This document shows positions 46,101 through 61,100 of a DNA stretch of 64,000 nucleotides, piece by piece (the first letter of the stretch is position 1; every line of letters begins with the position of its first letter). A program made the position numbers and the translations under genes. Below the pieces are notes generated by a model. The model saw only the letters and a list, made by a program, of their open reading frames with translations. It did not search any database and was not told the DNA's origin. Source of the DNA: Siderastrea radians (Eukaryota > Cnidaria > Anthozoa > Scleractinia > Rhizangiidae); NCBI GenBank assembly GCA_964017195.1, contig OZ024895.1, positions 6,940,001-7,004,000 of the forward strand, written 5' to 3'.

Positions 46101-47738
46101 GTAATAAGTGTGGAATGTTAATGTTGCAGTTAATTTTTGATCTCAGTTAATTTTTTTTTAACTAGTTAGTTTTTTTTTCTAACTAGTTTTTTTGTATATA
46201 CTAGGTTAATACGTAAGTAGAAAAAGTAATACACCTCCCCTCCCTTGATGTCTCATTACCCCCCCTATCTTTACTAACACCCCCCTACTATCTGCTATTA
46301 ATATTACCCCCCCTCCATGGCCCTAATTACTATCATCTATTTTTTTTTTCTTTTTACTAACCTGCACTGGATTTGAACTCTTGACCTCTGGATTTGCTGT
46401 CCAACCCCTTACCACTTTGCCACATAGGAAATGTTGGATGAACCATTTTTTTTTTAAATATATGACTCCAATCCATACCCTAACCCCAACCCTATTATTT
46501 ACCTAGTATTAAAAAATTAACTAGTTAGAAAAAAAATAACTAGGTAAAATTTAAAATTAACTGAGATCAAAAATTAACTGCAACATTAACACTGTAGAAG
46601 TAACGTTGTTGGTGCAACATGACACACTTCAGTTTTGTACCTTGCAAAACATAACCGGAACCGGAACCGGAAGTTTGAGGTAATCTTCAAGAGAAAACTG
46701 GAAGTTTATGGAGACTGTGTTGCATAACTGACCTTTTGAACTGACCAAAACAAAAAAACCGGCCTTATTTATAAACCAGTGGTCACCATGGCGACAGCCG
46801 GTTAATTATATGTTACCTCGAGTTTCATAATTTGTTCCTTGTGAACTCTGTACATTTATAACCTGTGCATTATCAGAGTTTGCACACACACAGCCAAAAG
46901 GAATCTTTTTGTTATGAATTTATTACTTTTTTTCAGGTCCAGCTTCTTCATCCGAAGCCTGGATGGGTAGAGATAGACCCGCATGTGTTATGGGAACAGT
47001 TTGTTGATGTCATCACAGAGGTTATGGAAGGTATTTTGTAGATGAAATAATCATAGGATTTTATGCATAGACCATGTACATGACTTTGAACTTGGGAGTA
47101 AATTGTAGGTGCTACATGGTGATTGGGGGGTGGGGGGTGGGGGGAGGATGCTGTACATTATAAGGTGCCTGTTGCACTCATCGTCACAATCACCAGTTCA
47201 TACCGAATAACATGGTTCCAGATCATACTTTTCAAATGGGTTTCTAAGTTGAATTATTGTGTGAAGCAGACCTGTTGTCTATTTTTATCCAATGAATTAG
47301 CCCATCATGTTTAAGCTTAGCAACTCATACAACTTATAAACATTTAACATGAAAATATTTATTTTGTTCCTTTAATTGAAAGCAGATAAAAGGAGGCACC
47401 CAAGCATTGTTCTCCTCTTGTTTCAGTTGTTGCTTGTAGAAAACCATCCAACTTGAGAATTTTTTGTGTGCAGTTTTAATTTTAGGGTGTTAGCGTGGCT
47501 GGGTGGTTAGGGTGTTGGACTTGAAATCCGAAGGTCCCGGGTTCAAGTCCCACTCTAAGCACTAGCTGAAGTTGTTCTCGTTAGCTCAGAGTTTAACTGC
47601 TTGGCTGCACTACTTGTAAATAGCCAACTGGTCTGCCTCCCCGCAAGTTGTGTGCTTAAAGCTTTTATGTTCATTTTGATTATTTCATTCATTGTCCCTG
47701 AAAAGCCCCTCATATATCACGGAGAGTAGTCAATTAAG

Positions 47739-47773
<35 letters not shown>

Positions 47774-49116
47774 GTTATTTATTGTTTTTTTTTCATTTTC
47801 ATTAATATTAAAGCATCAAATCTTCAAGCAGCCGATGTCACAGCTCTAGGTATATCTACCATGAGAGGCACGTTTTTAACGTGGGACAGGTATGGCAATA
47901 TTTAGAGGGGCTTTAGCATCTCTTTGAACAGCCAAAATACACGTTTGTATTGCGGGAAACCTAAAAATAATGGCCCATTTTAATTAAAACAATTGCTATA
48001 TTAGTGCACTGAAACAGTTACATGTAACAATTGTCTTTGGCTGCAGATGACCAGGATGGAAATGAATTTCAACTTGAAAAATTAAGGCTACACTTTTTAA
48101 GTTGTTTCGGGAAGTCTTCACAAAATGAATGGCCATGGTTTGTTTTCTCTTTGTGAATTTAAGGTTATATCTTCCTTGAGATGTTCAAAGATAATGTTGT
48201 GCTGCCATGGGTTAAGTTGCCTGGCACTAATTATAGGACAGTTTGGACCAAAAATTTGCAAAATCCTTGTGACATTGCCCCTTTAATACTATGGCCCTCT
48301 CCTCTGTAGAGCAATGGGATGTGTGTTGAGACAATGGTGATGATGATGCCGAAGCATGTCTAATGGTAATGGTGGTGATCATAATGGCTGTGATGATGAT
48401 GATGATGATGATGATGATAATGATAGTGACGAAGGCAATGGTGATGAGGATGCTGATGGTGAAAAGGCCATAAAAGGGGTAAAAGTGCCGATTTGGCCTT
48501 GAGTTTGAACTAAATTGCTCCAATTTAGACGTGATGATGATGGTGATGATGATGATGATGACAGTGGTGATAATGATGATGACCATGATGATGGTGATGA
48601 TGATGATGGCAACAATGATATTTTACAGTGATGATGATAGCCTTTGTTTTCTTTATTCAGACAGACAGGTCAACCATACCATAACTTTATTAGCTGGCAA
48701 GACATGAGGTCACATAATTATGTACAGATCTGGAATAAGTCACTCACACTCAAGGTTTGTAAGCTGTTTCAACAAGCTGCCTTGTATTTTTGTAATATGT
48801 ACTTTACAAAATGGTGAAAGAAAAGCACATTCATGCCGTAATTAATCAATATAAGTTTATTAAATCTCCATAACACACAATCGCATACTTATTGAGTTTT
48901 ATAAAATGCTCAAAGAAGTGCTGTGATTAGTGAATTGAATGGAGTTCCATATAATTATCTCCACAATGCATATGCCCTACATCAGCCCTATATAATACAT
49001 CTGCCCCGCAGGCCTGTGCTATGTCACAAGTGTGACAGTGATCAGATCTAAAGGCCTTTTTTTGTATTAAATAGAAAATGATTTTATAATTAATTATCCA
49101 TAGTTTAAAATAAATG

Positions 49117-49195
<79 letters not shown>

Positions 49196-52100
49196 GCAAA
49201 AGTTGGGGATTAATTAGTGTCATCAATAACCTGAGTGAGAGTTTAGCACAAGCAAATCCTGGGACATTTTGTAAAAGGAATTAAAAAAACTTGTTCCACC
49301 TGCATTAGTCAGTTACATGATTGTATATCAATAAGCACCTGGACATTCCGAAAACACTTAAGGAGTGCGAGAAGTATTTGTTATGTGTTCGTAAAAAATT
49401 GTTCGTGCTTATAATATGGTTTATGTAGACTCCCGTCATCTCAAACAGGCAATGGGAAACCAAACATTGTTCCAGGAGTTTGGAACAGCTAATAGTAAAT
49501 AAGTGAACAACAGCAAGTAAGGTAGCCTGCAAACGCAGACGTATTTCCGGCTGTCATTTAATTCTCTCCCCCAAAAGAAATGACAGCCGGAAATACGTCT
49601 GCTTTCGCAGGCTACAACTAAGGGTTTAAACAAGTTTCATTTTCATTGAGATGTTGGGTCAGGGGCATAGCCTGGAGGGGCCCTAGGGTCCCCATGACCC
49701 CCCTTAGGGATGACATAATAATAATAATAATAATAACAATAATAATATCAGTAAGGGTTTTTTAAAACAATTGACAATAAGAACTAACGGTAAAAATTCG
49801 CGACGTTTCGACCGCTCTTCGGTCATTATCAAGCGAAATGTTGAGAATAAGAATTTGCATAGATATATAAAGTGACAAAGGGGCAAAAATATGTAAGGAA
49901 AATGTATGAAGTAAAAATATGTAAAAGTAGCTAAAAGTATGTGTAAAAAGAATTTGTTAAGGTGGCTCCATACAGTTTCTCATCAGTTTCAACAGACAAA
50001 TATACATAACTTTTTTGATGATTTTCAGGACATTGATTTACATTTCACTAGGGAAAAGCTACAAAAGCAACTAGCCCAGCCTTTATACGTTTCAAAAAAG
50101 TCACAATTTCTGGGCCTGGCCCGTTTCCATGGCAACCACTGATATAGTTGTTTGGCTCATTTTTTAAGCTTACCCAGTTTCTTTTTGTCATTTCTTGGTT
50201 TTTACACGGTGAATTTTCGCTATTTTTGTTGTAAAGATGTTGTCATTTGAGAAGTCTTAGCTGGCAAAGCTGTGAGAAATTTTGTACATAAGTTTTGCCA
50301 GAATAGTAAATTTCCGTTTTCGACGATTAATGCAGAAGTGCATGTACAAAAATTACTCTTACTTTAATATGACTGAAAAACACAAAAATCCTACAAATGT
50401 TCCAATTTTAAAAAAATTTCACCGAGTGGAACACGCGCAATTAGCATTTGAAAATGCCTCAAAACCCACCTTTTTTCTTCACATTACCAAAATAAAAATT
50501 CTTCAAGTTACGGGGTTGCGCATGCTCATGATTCCTTTTGCGTGGATGAGCGTGGACAGCACGCCGGTAAGCGGTAGAAAAGCTTTTCTAGAGCTTTTCT
50601 TTCAAAAGAACAACATTTTTCTGGACAACTGCTTTCCTTTACTGTAAAGGATCCATGTGACCAAAAAATTCGCAAAAATAAAGAAAGAAAGGAACAAACA
50701 AACAAAAAAGAAGAAAATTTATACCGATTCGCGATATAAAAACTCGAACGAAGCCGCCACTTTATTGCCAGCAGCAAAAAATTTCCTTTAAAGTTTCCAG
50801 AATGCGGAATCATTAAACCACTTTCAGTTTCATTTTTACCATTAACTGATTACAACCGTTCTTCAAGAAAAAATCTAAAGCGGTCATGTTTGCTCTTAGA
50901 ACATCTTTTGGTATGCTACCCGAGAAAAGCAGGGAAGTTCGTTTATTTTATGTTGTAAGCTCAATATTTTGTCTGCCGAGACCCGCGTTGTTTCTTAGCG
51001 GCTACTTGCGTGTTTGTTAACTGCATGGAATAGCAAATAGTATATAAATACGCTTTCAATTTATATTTAACGGCAGACGTTGGATAAAAGGGAACAAAAA
51101 TGTCGACAAGAAATTATATGTTTTGAAAAAGACCACATTATTTTTCTGCAAGGTTCAACAAGTCAACAGAACGCCTGCGAAACGCCGACTGTTTTGGAAC
51201 TGGCCGTCAACTCGATACTCATCCTTTATTCGTTCACTGAATGCCCATGAATGCCGTCATTCTAGGCATAATTTTTCGTAAAAATAAAACTTGTATTTGA
51301 GCTGAGGTACAATTGAACTTTTTTCAATTTTCGGTTTTATTTTAGATCACCGAAGTTTTTGAAGTCGCACCTTGTCAACACAAGTGAAACTTAGATCAAA
51401 AGCTACTGGTGACTGATAAATAGACACTGAAATATCAGTGTCCTTTTGAGTTTCAACTTCTATCAAAAATCAATGACAACTGTTACCTCGTTACAAGTGT
51501 GTAATCTATTCATCGCTCAATAAAATTCACAAGTCAGCTGTATTTTGCTGAAACCGTATGAGAACGGCCGTAGAGACAACTTACCCGACAAAAAATACAC
51601 GGCTTGTTAGAAAGGCAAAAACTAAAGCACTTTTCCAAAAAATTACTTACACTTAGGCTCGATCCAAACAAACTTAAGCTTCTCATCCCAGAGATTCTCG
51701 ACAGCTGACCTGGACAGCACTGATATTTCAAGTTGAGAACGGAGAGAAGTTCTTCACGCATAATTCTTGAAAGCGCGTAATTTAATTCGTGCAACGTATT
51801 CAGTCCTCTCTATGTTGCTTGAACTTAAAGATCGCAATCAATTCAGTCCTATAATCGTAGAACAATCGTAGGACTGCAACTGTCAGCTACAAAAGCGATT
51901 AAACTAAAGGCTTTTCATAATTTCACTGCTATGTGCTCGATAGGTTTTGAAAAGGTAAGCCATAAAGATGCCTCAATCAGCCTTTGGAAAAGTTCGCCTG
52001 GGAGGTTGATTGGCACATGTCATCTGACTTGGAGTGTCGCGCTCCTCGCGCGCGCGCTTGTGCTAATTTAGTTCCCATTCCTCGCGCGCTGAAAAACTAT

Positions 52101-55100
52101 ATGGAGCCACCTTAAAACAATAAAAGCATGCAAAAACTAACTATATAAAGACTAATTATTTAAAAACCTTCGCACGAATTGAGTCGGTCTGTATATGGAG
52201 ACTTGGTCTCAGTTCATGGATAAAAAACATTTCGTAAATGAGGCAGTCAAACTTGTTTTTACATTTCTTTAATAATAATAACAAAGCAAATAAGCTATCT
52301 TGTGAAAACCCAGTCATGAGATAGCTGTTAAGTTCAGTGATTCATTGCTGTACAAAAATTAATAATAGGCTTTCAAATTGGCTCAGTGCTTATTGCACAG
52401 CCACATATAACACAGGTTTATTAGTAACTCTTCATACAGCCCCCCCCCCCCCCCCCCCAACGAGAAAACCTGGCTACGCCCCTTTGGGGGAGTTGAGTCA
52501 AGTGGGGGACTACTATATCTCAACAACACATATAATTTGTTTCATCTTTTATTGCTTTAACTGCATGTAGTAATCAACATTGAAAAGAAATGCCTTTATT
52601 AAGAGTTAATTTTTCTTTTAATTTCTCTATTTCTTGTTCTTTCCTTGTTTAGAGTCTCAACATCGGTTCTAAATTTCTTCACATGATTTCAAGACAAAAG
52701 AAATACCTTGCTGGAAGTGTAATTAGTTTTTCAACACAACATGTAAGTTAACAATGGGTCAATCATCCTGATTATAGGTTAACTGATTGTCTAGCTTTCA
52801 TTAATGAACACAGTTATTGTGGCTGTCTAAACATCTTTAGGATTTATGGTGTATTTAAATTAGTTAATATGTACTTACTAGTGGGTATTTATGGTAAAAT
52901 TATTGCATTTTATTATGAAAAAGATTTCTTAAAGTACCTAGTATTAATTTAGTTAACCTTTTTTTCCATGTATCATTTCCAGGCATCAATAAAACTTCAC
53001 TGGTTACTTAAAAGTCATCCCGAAGTAAGTTCCTGGTCAGACTTTGGCAAATATGTGTATCTTGTCTTTGTACATTAATTTTAAAAAGGTAATAATAAGT
53101 TAGAATAAAAGGGAATTGACACAGGGGCACCCAACGAGAAAAGTTTAACAAAATACTTGAAATATCATTTTCTGGTTTCTTAGATTGTTTCAGAGCTTTT
53201 TAAAAGCATGTTGGTGTAAAGCTAATACAAATTGATCTGTAAATGGTTTGAACCCAGGGGTCATATCATAATTTGGTACATTGTGATCGTCCGGTTGAGT
53301 GTAGTCCTGAGAAGGACTGTTTGTGGTGACACTGACTGACATTTCGACAACCTGAGCAGAAGTTGTCATCTGGTTGTCGAAACATCAGTCAATGTCACCT
53401 CAAACAGTCCTTCTCAGGAATACACTCACCCGGATGATCATAATTTACTGAATTACAAATTGCTCTGTTCGGATTTTTTAGCTGAAAAATTTTGTGCCCC
53501 TGTTTGCAGTGAAATATGATCCACAGAATTACTCTTCATCCATTGTCATCCAGAGCGATTAGAAATTTAGAAATGTTCATTTTTGAGGAGAGAGGGAAAC
53601 AGGAGAATCTTTAGAAAAAACCCTGGCTTGCAGCAAGGATGGGAACCAACATCAAACTCAGCCCACATATAACACTGAGTCTGGTACTCAAACCTGGGCC
53701 ACGCTGGTGAGAACTGAGCTATCTCACGATTGTGAGTGTGTCATCCCTGTTCCCGAGTCGCACATTAGGTCGTCACCCAAGAACTCCAGTGGTGCCTGCC
53801 TTTTGGCAGTTGTGTAAATTGCCCTTTGTTCCAACCCAGCAGTGATTGATGTTTTTAAACACAATTTATGCTTAGACAACATCAGGCATTGTTACAATTT
53901 TTTTGCTACCAGCAGTTACATGAGAATTGCTGTGTCCTGTACATAAGAGTTCATATGCTGCTTGCCTAAACCAGTAAAGTTACTGATTTTTTCGCTGATT
54001 TGTTGCCTGTGTTTTAATTAAATGTCCATGCATTAATATAATTATAATGTCTGTATGATCTCATTACAGCTTGCTAAGAAGGCTGATCTTGGTTTGTTAG
54101 CATTTGGAACTATTGATTCCTGGCTGATCTGGAAACTAACAAAAGGTATACTAGTAACATTGAATGTACAATGTCCAGCGTATGCTCCTAGTTGTCTTGT
54201 GGTACATGTACATGTGCCTACTTTGTGCCTACCTACATAATCTACCTAACTTTTCCATAGCTACTTAATCTACCTGTTGTTTACCCTCAATATATTTGGT
54301 CACATTTGCATGAGATGAAGGTGGACAAATTCTGGGGATCTTTGAAGCAATAATTGTTAAATCTTCTAGCAGTCTTCGAGCAGGCAATCCATGAGTTCAA
54401 ATATCAGGGACACTAAGTCAGTAGTGATATAACTCACACACTCAACAAGGGAATCTTGGTTGACATTTACTCATGTACTGGTATTAAAAGACTGGTTAGT
54501 GTGCCAGACTGACTCTTTGATTGACTATTTTGAAGGTCAGCTTCATGTAACAGATTACTCCAGTGCAAGCAGCACGGGCATGTTTGATCCTTTTATAGTA
54601 AGTGTAGCTTTTTCAGTTGATCATGTAATGGGGTAAGAATATCACAGTTTTCAGAATTTGGAATTTGTGGGTACACACCTAAATTATCTCCCAGATCTCC
54701 CACACTTAAGTGATTTACACGTAGAACAAGCACTCACTGGCTACCTCAAAGATAGGTTATCATCTGAAAGAATAAAATTTTAATAATGCGTCAGTCTACC
54801 TCAAAGCTAGTGATTAAGTGTATTAAGACGATTTCCACTGAACATTCAAGCAGTAAGTGCAAAAACAAAGTTACCAAAAAAATAGTCTAAGCATGGTAAC
54901 ATTTTGAATAAAAAAGAAGAAGTTATCAATACTTAAGCTCCCAAGCTGACTCTGCATGAGAAAATTGAATTTGAAGTTATCCATGTTTTAATTGAAAAGA
55001 TGCTTCATGTCAGTTTAAAACAAAATGGCTCCAGTTTTTAGCATATTTTTACGAGATCTGACATTAATTTTCTCGAGAATGCTTGAGAATTTTGTGGGGG

Positions 55101-58100
55101 GGGGGGGGCACTTGGAGAAGGGATTAAAAGTCAGATGTTTCAAATAGTATTCAAAAAGTTACTGGCTGTGCTATGAGTAGTTTTTAGTAAATAATTTTTG
55201 CACTTATTGCTCAAATGTTGAGCGGAATCCGTCTTCATCATTTGTCACATGATGTGGTCACTTGAGCTGTAGATCGCAATGTTTTGACTGTTTGCCGCTA
55301 GTCCTCATCAGGTGATAAGGTGGACCAGTTATGCATCACAATAATTTATGTATCACCATGGTCAGCTTACATGTAGATGCGTCCAACTAAGAAGCACATA
55401 AACTGAATGAAGTATCGAAGAACCTCAGGGAGGTTCCTCCTTGGAGAGGTGTTCACCACAGAGGTGTGTCCACCCGACAGGGGTGTCTGCTTCAGAGATT
55501 TGTCCACCTTAGAGAAGTGTCCATCTTAGAGAAGTGTCCACCTTAGAGAGGTGTCCACCTTAGGGAATTGTCCACCTTAGAGAGGTGTCCACCTTAGGGA
55601 AGTGTCCACCTTAGAGAGGTGTCCACCTTAGGGAAGTGTCCACCTTAGGGAAGTGTCCACCTTAGAGAGGTGTCCACCTTAGAGAGGTGTCCACCTTAGA
55701 GAGGTGTCCACCTTAGAGAAGTGTCCACCTTAGGGAAGTGTCCACCTTAGAGAGGTGTCCACCTTAGGGAAGTGTCTACCTTAGAGAGGTGTCCACCTTA
55801 GAGAGGTGTCCACCTTAGAGAGGTGTCCACCTCAGAGAGGTGTCCACCTTAGAGAGGTGTCCACCTTAGAGAAGTTTGTAAATAGTTACGTTTATATATT
55901 TATGTATTTTTAATATTTTATAGTTTTAGTACAGAGGGCCACAAGTTTATTAGTATGTATATACTATTATGTGTTTTACCCTCTTTAAATAAAGGCTTTA
56001 CTTACTTACTTACTTACTGAAGTGTCCACCTTAGAGAGGTGGACACTTCTCCTGATGAGGACACTTCGGGAGGTGTCCACCTTAGAGAATTGTCCATCTT
56101 AGAGAAGTATCCACCTTAGAGAGGTGTCCACCTTAGAGAATTGTCCACCTTAGAGAGGTGTCCACCTTAGAGAGGTGTCCACCTTAGAGAATTGTCCACC
56201 TTAGAGAAGTATCCACCTTAGAGAGGTGTCCACCTTAGAGAAGTATCCACCTTAGAGAGGTGTCCACCTTAGAGAAGTATCCACCTTAGAGAGGTGTCCA
56301 TCTTAGAGAAGTGTACACCTTAGAGAAGTGTCCATCTTAGAGGTGTCCACCTTAGAGAATTGTCCACCTTAGAGAGGTGTCCACCTTAGAGAGGTGTCCA
56401 CCTTAGAGAAGTGTCCACCTTAGAGAGGTGTCCACCTTAGAGAGGTGTCCACCTTAGAGAAGTGTCCACCTTAGAGAAGTGTCCACCTTAGAGAGGTGTC
56501 CACCTTAGAGAAGTGTCCACCTTAGGGAGGTGTCCACCTTAGAGAAGTGTCCACCTTAGAGAAGTGTCCACCTTAGAGAAGTGTCCACCTTAGAGAAGTG
56601 TCCACCTTAGGGAAGTGTCCACCTTAGAGAAGTGTCCACCTTAGGGAAATGTCCACCTTAGAGAAGTGTACACCTTAGAGAAGTGTCCATCTTAGAGAAG
56701 TGTCCATCTTAGAGGTGTCCACCTTAGGGAAGTGTCCACCTTAGAGAAGTGTCCACCTTAGAGAAGTGTCCACCTTAGGGAGGTGTCCACCTTAGAGAAT
56801 TGTCCATCTTAGAGAAGTATCCACCTTAGAGAGGTGTCCACCTTAGAGAATTGTCCACCTTAGAGAAGTGTACACCTTAGAGAAGTGTCCATCTTAGAGG
56901 TGTCCACCTTAGAGAATTGTCCACCTTAGAGAGGTGTCCACCTTAGAGAAGTGTCCACCTTAGAGAAGTGTCCACCTTAGAGAGGTGTCCACCTTAGAGA
57001 GGTGTCCACCTTAGAGAAGTGTCCACCTTAGAGAAGTGTCCACCTTAGAGAAGTGTCCACCTTAGAGAGGTGTCCACCTTAGAGAAGTGTCCACCTTAGA
57101 GAAGTGTTCACCTTAGAGTGGCGTCCGTCTTAGAGAGTTGTCCATCTGAAGGGGACATCTGGCTAAAAAGGCAGTTGCCTTAGAGGAGCATCCATCATAG
57201 AGAGGTGTCCATCTCAGAGGTTTGTCCATCTTAAAGGGCGTCCAACGTTAATGAGTTATCCCATTGGAGGAATATCCCAGTGAAAAAGATGCACATGTCA
57301 ATTTTAAAGGAAGATAAACTGAAATGCTTATTAACAAGTTTACTCACTTGTTATAAATGCAGGTTCAAATTCTGTCCATTGGCCTTTAGGGAGGCATCAG
57401 TCTGTATTTGAGGTGTTTGCTTCATCAGAGAGATGATAGCCAGACAGGATTAGATCTAAAATCATTTGATAGTAATATTCATTTCTTTCAATTTGTTTTT
57501 TTCTGACAGATGGAATGGAGCTCAATAATGACAAACTTACTTTCCATACCCCTGTCAATCTTACCCAGAATAATTGATACCAGGTATATTGACTAAAAAA
57601 TGTGATCTGCCTATAGAGATTATTAAAGAACTTATATATAATATTAATCATGCTCTAATTTGTTAAAACACGGTTACAATAGCTCTAAAGAAAAATAGAA
57701 AATAGTCCAATTTTGAAACAGTTAAATTCAGAACAGTAGGCATCTCTACAATAAACTGCTAGCAGTCCCTTTCTGGGTAGTCGAGAGGGCGCGCGAAATA
57801 TCCGAGCACAAAAGCAGAAACGCTGAAGTGAATGTGCGGAGCCTGTCCCCCAGTCTCTTCTCGTTTTTTCTCTCCTTGCTCCAATCTCCCCATGCTGTTG
57901 ATAGCTCCCGCTCTTGGCTATTTCTTGCACCCTCTCCACTATCCAGAAAGGGACTGCTAACAGTCTATCCGTACAAGGTCTAGGGAATAAACCATTGAGT
58001 CTACATTATCATGGTTTAAAGTTTCCTTAAATACCTGTCAGTTCTTATGGAATCCAAAAAGTCTGGAAAAACTGGATATAATCAGAATCATTCTGAAACA

Positions 58101-61100
58101 TTTTGCTTCTTGATCCTGATGTCCACTAAGAAGAGTTTTTTTGTTCTGTTTTGTCTTAATGTTGTGCCTGATTACTGTTCTTCTATTTCAGTGGTCACAT
58201 CTGTGAAAGTCATAAAGATATCTTTGGTGCACCAGTTCCTGTGAGATCCTTGGTAAGCATTATTGTGTTGTATGAAGCTTTTATGGAATATAGTACACAA
58301 AATGATCACATGTTCAAATAATGTTCAAAAAGTTGGATCTTTAGTCTTATTTTTCACTACATTCAGCCAACTAAAATTTGCAACATTGTCTATCTTGATC
58401 GTCTGGGTTGGATTACAATGTGGTCCCTAACTTTTTACTCCCTGAAAAAAAGTCTCTCTTTGGACTAGTAGCATTGTACTTTTTCTCAGGTTGTCTTTTC
58501 TGTAGTAATATTATAAAACAATGATTTATTAACTGTCTGACTTACTGACTGACTGTCTGACTGACTGGCTGACTAACTAACTGACTGGCTGACTGACTGA
58601 CTGACTGACTGACTGACTGACTGAATGACTGACTGATTAACTGACTGACTGACTAACTGACTGACTGACTGATCAACTGGCTGACTGACTAACTGATTAA
58701 CTGACTGATTAACTGACTGACTGACTGAGTAACTGATTGCCTGACCTACTTAACTACTAACTTATTAACTAATGATGTACTAAATGAATAAATTTTACTC
58801 ACCTGTCATTAAATACAACGTCATCTGCCAATCTGGTACCTGGTTTATGTACTTGATGGACTGACTGCTTTTTTGCATTGCTACGTAAAACATTCGTAAC
58901 CAGTGACAATTATATCAGTAGCAACTAAAAACAAACATTACACTGGATGGTACAAATCGAATGGAAAGTGAATATAAAATGACTTCGGTAGGAAACGACC
59001 ATACACGGCCAATTTTCCGTGGTGTTCACAAATTTTAGACCTTGCAAAAAATTTCCCTTACTGCTAGTATCTTGATACAAAATTGTTGTTTTTATGATGA
59101 TGATAATGATGGTAATGATAAAGAATCAAGTAATTATAATACGTTGTTAGGTGAACTAGTTTATTATTCAATTTAAGGTGGCAGACCAACAGGCAGCCGT
59201 ATTTGGCCAGTGTTGTTTTGACGCAGGAGACGTTAACTGCACCATGGGCACAGGATCCTTCATTGATATAAACACTGGCTCATATCCACATGCGTCTGTG
59301 GCGGGTAGGTGTTGTTAAACTGCTAGTACAGCCGAATCTCTTGGATATGATCACCCCGGGGATTAAGAAATGTAGTCACTTAGGCCCTGTTTACATGAGT
59401 TATTTCATCCCGGGATGACTTTCATCTCGGTGTCTGGTCATTTACCTGTGAGTGTTTACATGATCTGGAGCAAAAAATGGGTTCGCCGCGGCATGATTTC
59501 ATCCCGGTCTTCAGCACGGCTGAAATCATTCCGGAGAATAGTTAACAATAATATTATTCACCAAAGTGGAGGTAAATATCTACCAATCTTCACTGACACT
59601 GAGGTGAACAATTGTTTTAGTATATACCAAACCAGTGGATAGCCAGCACCAAATAGTTCCCTTTTTTGTGAGAAATGAGGCAAAACTTGCGCACAAAATC
59701 CAGCAAAATGCTGGGAGGTAAATAACAGATACGATCCTGAGTTTGAGTAGCTAATCAGAGCACGCGAAAAACACTATTCAGTGGTTTGGTATATACTAAT
59801 ACTCACTATAGATTCTGAGTGCAGTGTTTGACTGAGAACCGATTCAGTTGGATCTCCATGAACAGTAAGAAACCAGTCCAGCTATCGCAATAGTTTGGTC
59901 GCTTTAAGAACTAAAGATAGTCACTTAATACTTGGTCATTCTGAATACAGCATTTAACTTTAAAAAACTCCGCCACAATTCATAGAGGAAGCAGGCGCCT
60001 TGTGTAGAACCAAAATGGCGGGTTGTTTTGTGGAACGAGGCATTTAGCTACCCTGCAACAAATTCGCCACTGATTCGTTTCTTTTGTGCTTGGTGCTTTC
60101 AATTTGCTCATAACTTGTTTTTTTTTAATTTTCTTGCGATTCTCACTCGCGTCATGTGAACAAACAATCTCTATCATAACATAGTCTTGGTAAAAATGGG
60201 ATCAACTTGAACCCAGTCTACGTTTGACTGATATGGTAGCTTATTCAATCTCATAAGTGATTCAATCGGATTTCACAGAGATGGTTAGTGATTCAATCGG
60301 ATTTCACAGAGATGGTTGTAAGTGATTGCTTACATGAGATCTCCTTGCTCATTGGAGAGTTTTCTTCCAACAAAAGGCTGAATACAAGTTGCTTGTGTGT
60401 GGATGGGATAAAATCGCTCATTCTTTCTTTCGTTCCAGGTCTCTATCCAATAGTCGGGTGGAGGATAGGAGCGGAGACTGTTTATCTCGCAGAGGGGAAC
60501 GCTGCAGGATGTGGAACCGCCATGGAATGGGCTCGGCAAATGGGTGAGAATTTTGAGTGGCTTACTCTACTTTTTTAGGGAAGAAAAAAGCTATGGTAAC
60601 TGGTGGAGTTTATAGGATTGTTAGCCTTGAATGCTCTCTAATGGATCAGTAGTTGTCGACAGTCCATTGCAAAATTTTTGTCGACTATTTCACTGCCCTG
60701 TGTAGAAAAGCTTTATCAAAAAGTTTAGTTGCTAGTCATCAATGGCATGGTCATAGTTATCGACAATAATCTTGCCTCGTCTTTGGAGGCCCTAAGTGTC
60801 AACGCTTAGAAGGGAGATGACTGCTTAAACCCTGTTCTCCATACATTTCTTTTGGAACCTAGTAAGGAGAATTTGTCTTAATATCAAAACATTTTATCCT
60901 TGGTGATCACTTCCTTATTCTCATCACTTGAATGTTTGAACAAGTAGTGATAACGTAAAGAGAAATTTCATTTTCGTCGCCGTTAGGGCTTAAAGGGTTA
61001 GGGGGCTATTTCACCTGTTTTTTGTCTTACTTAAAAAAGCTTAACCCTTTCACCCCTAGTAGTGACCAGCAACTAAATTCTCCTTAAATAGCACTGCTTA

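Larger units (their letters stand above)
43101..46936 (+). other. GK5 intron 1, repeat-rich
   Basis: 3.8 kb with no gene. It holds inverted repeats at 43340-43380 (TGGATTAACCGGTTAATCCA) and 44010-44110, direct repeats at 45913-46105 and the element at 46115-46600. Confidence 0.6.

Noticed and set aside
48227..48615. Two overlapping minus-strand frames rich in Ile or Ser/Pro
   Set aside because: Translations of a GAT/ATC microsatellite; low complexity only.
50282..50647. 121-codon frame inside the TTAA element
   Set aside because: No DDE motif or other domain; insufficient to call a transposase.
53680..53735. tRNA-like minus-strand fragment (TAGCTCAG with a GGTTTGAG block)
   Set aside because: Stems do not pair and the B box is degenerate; at most a decayed SINE piece.
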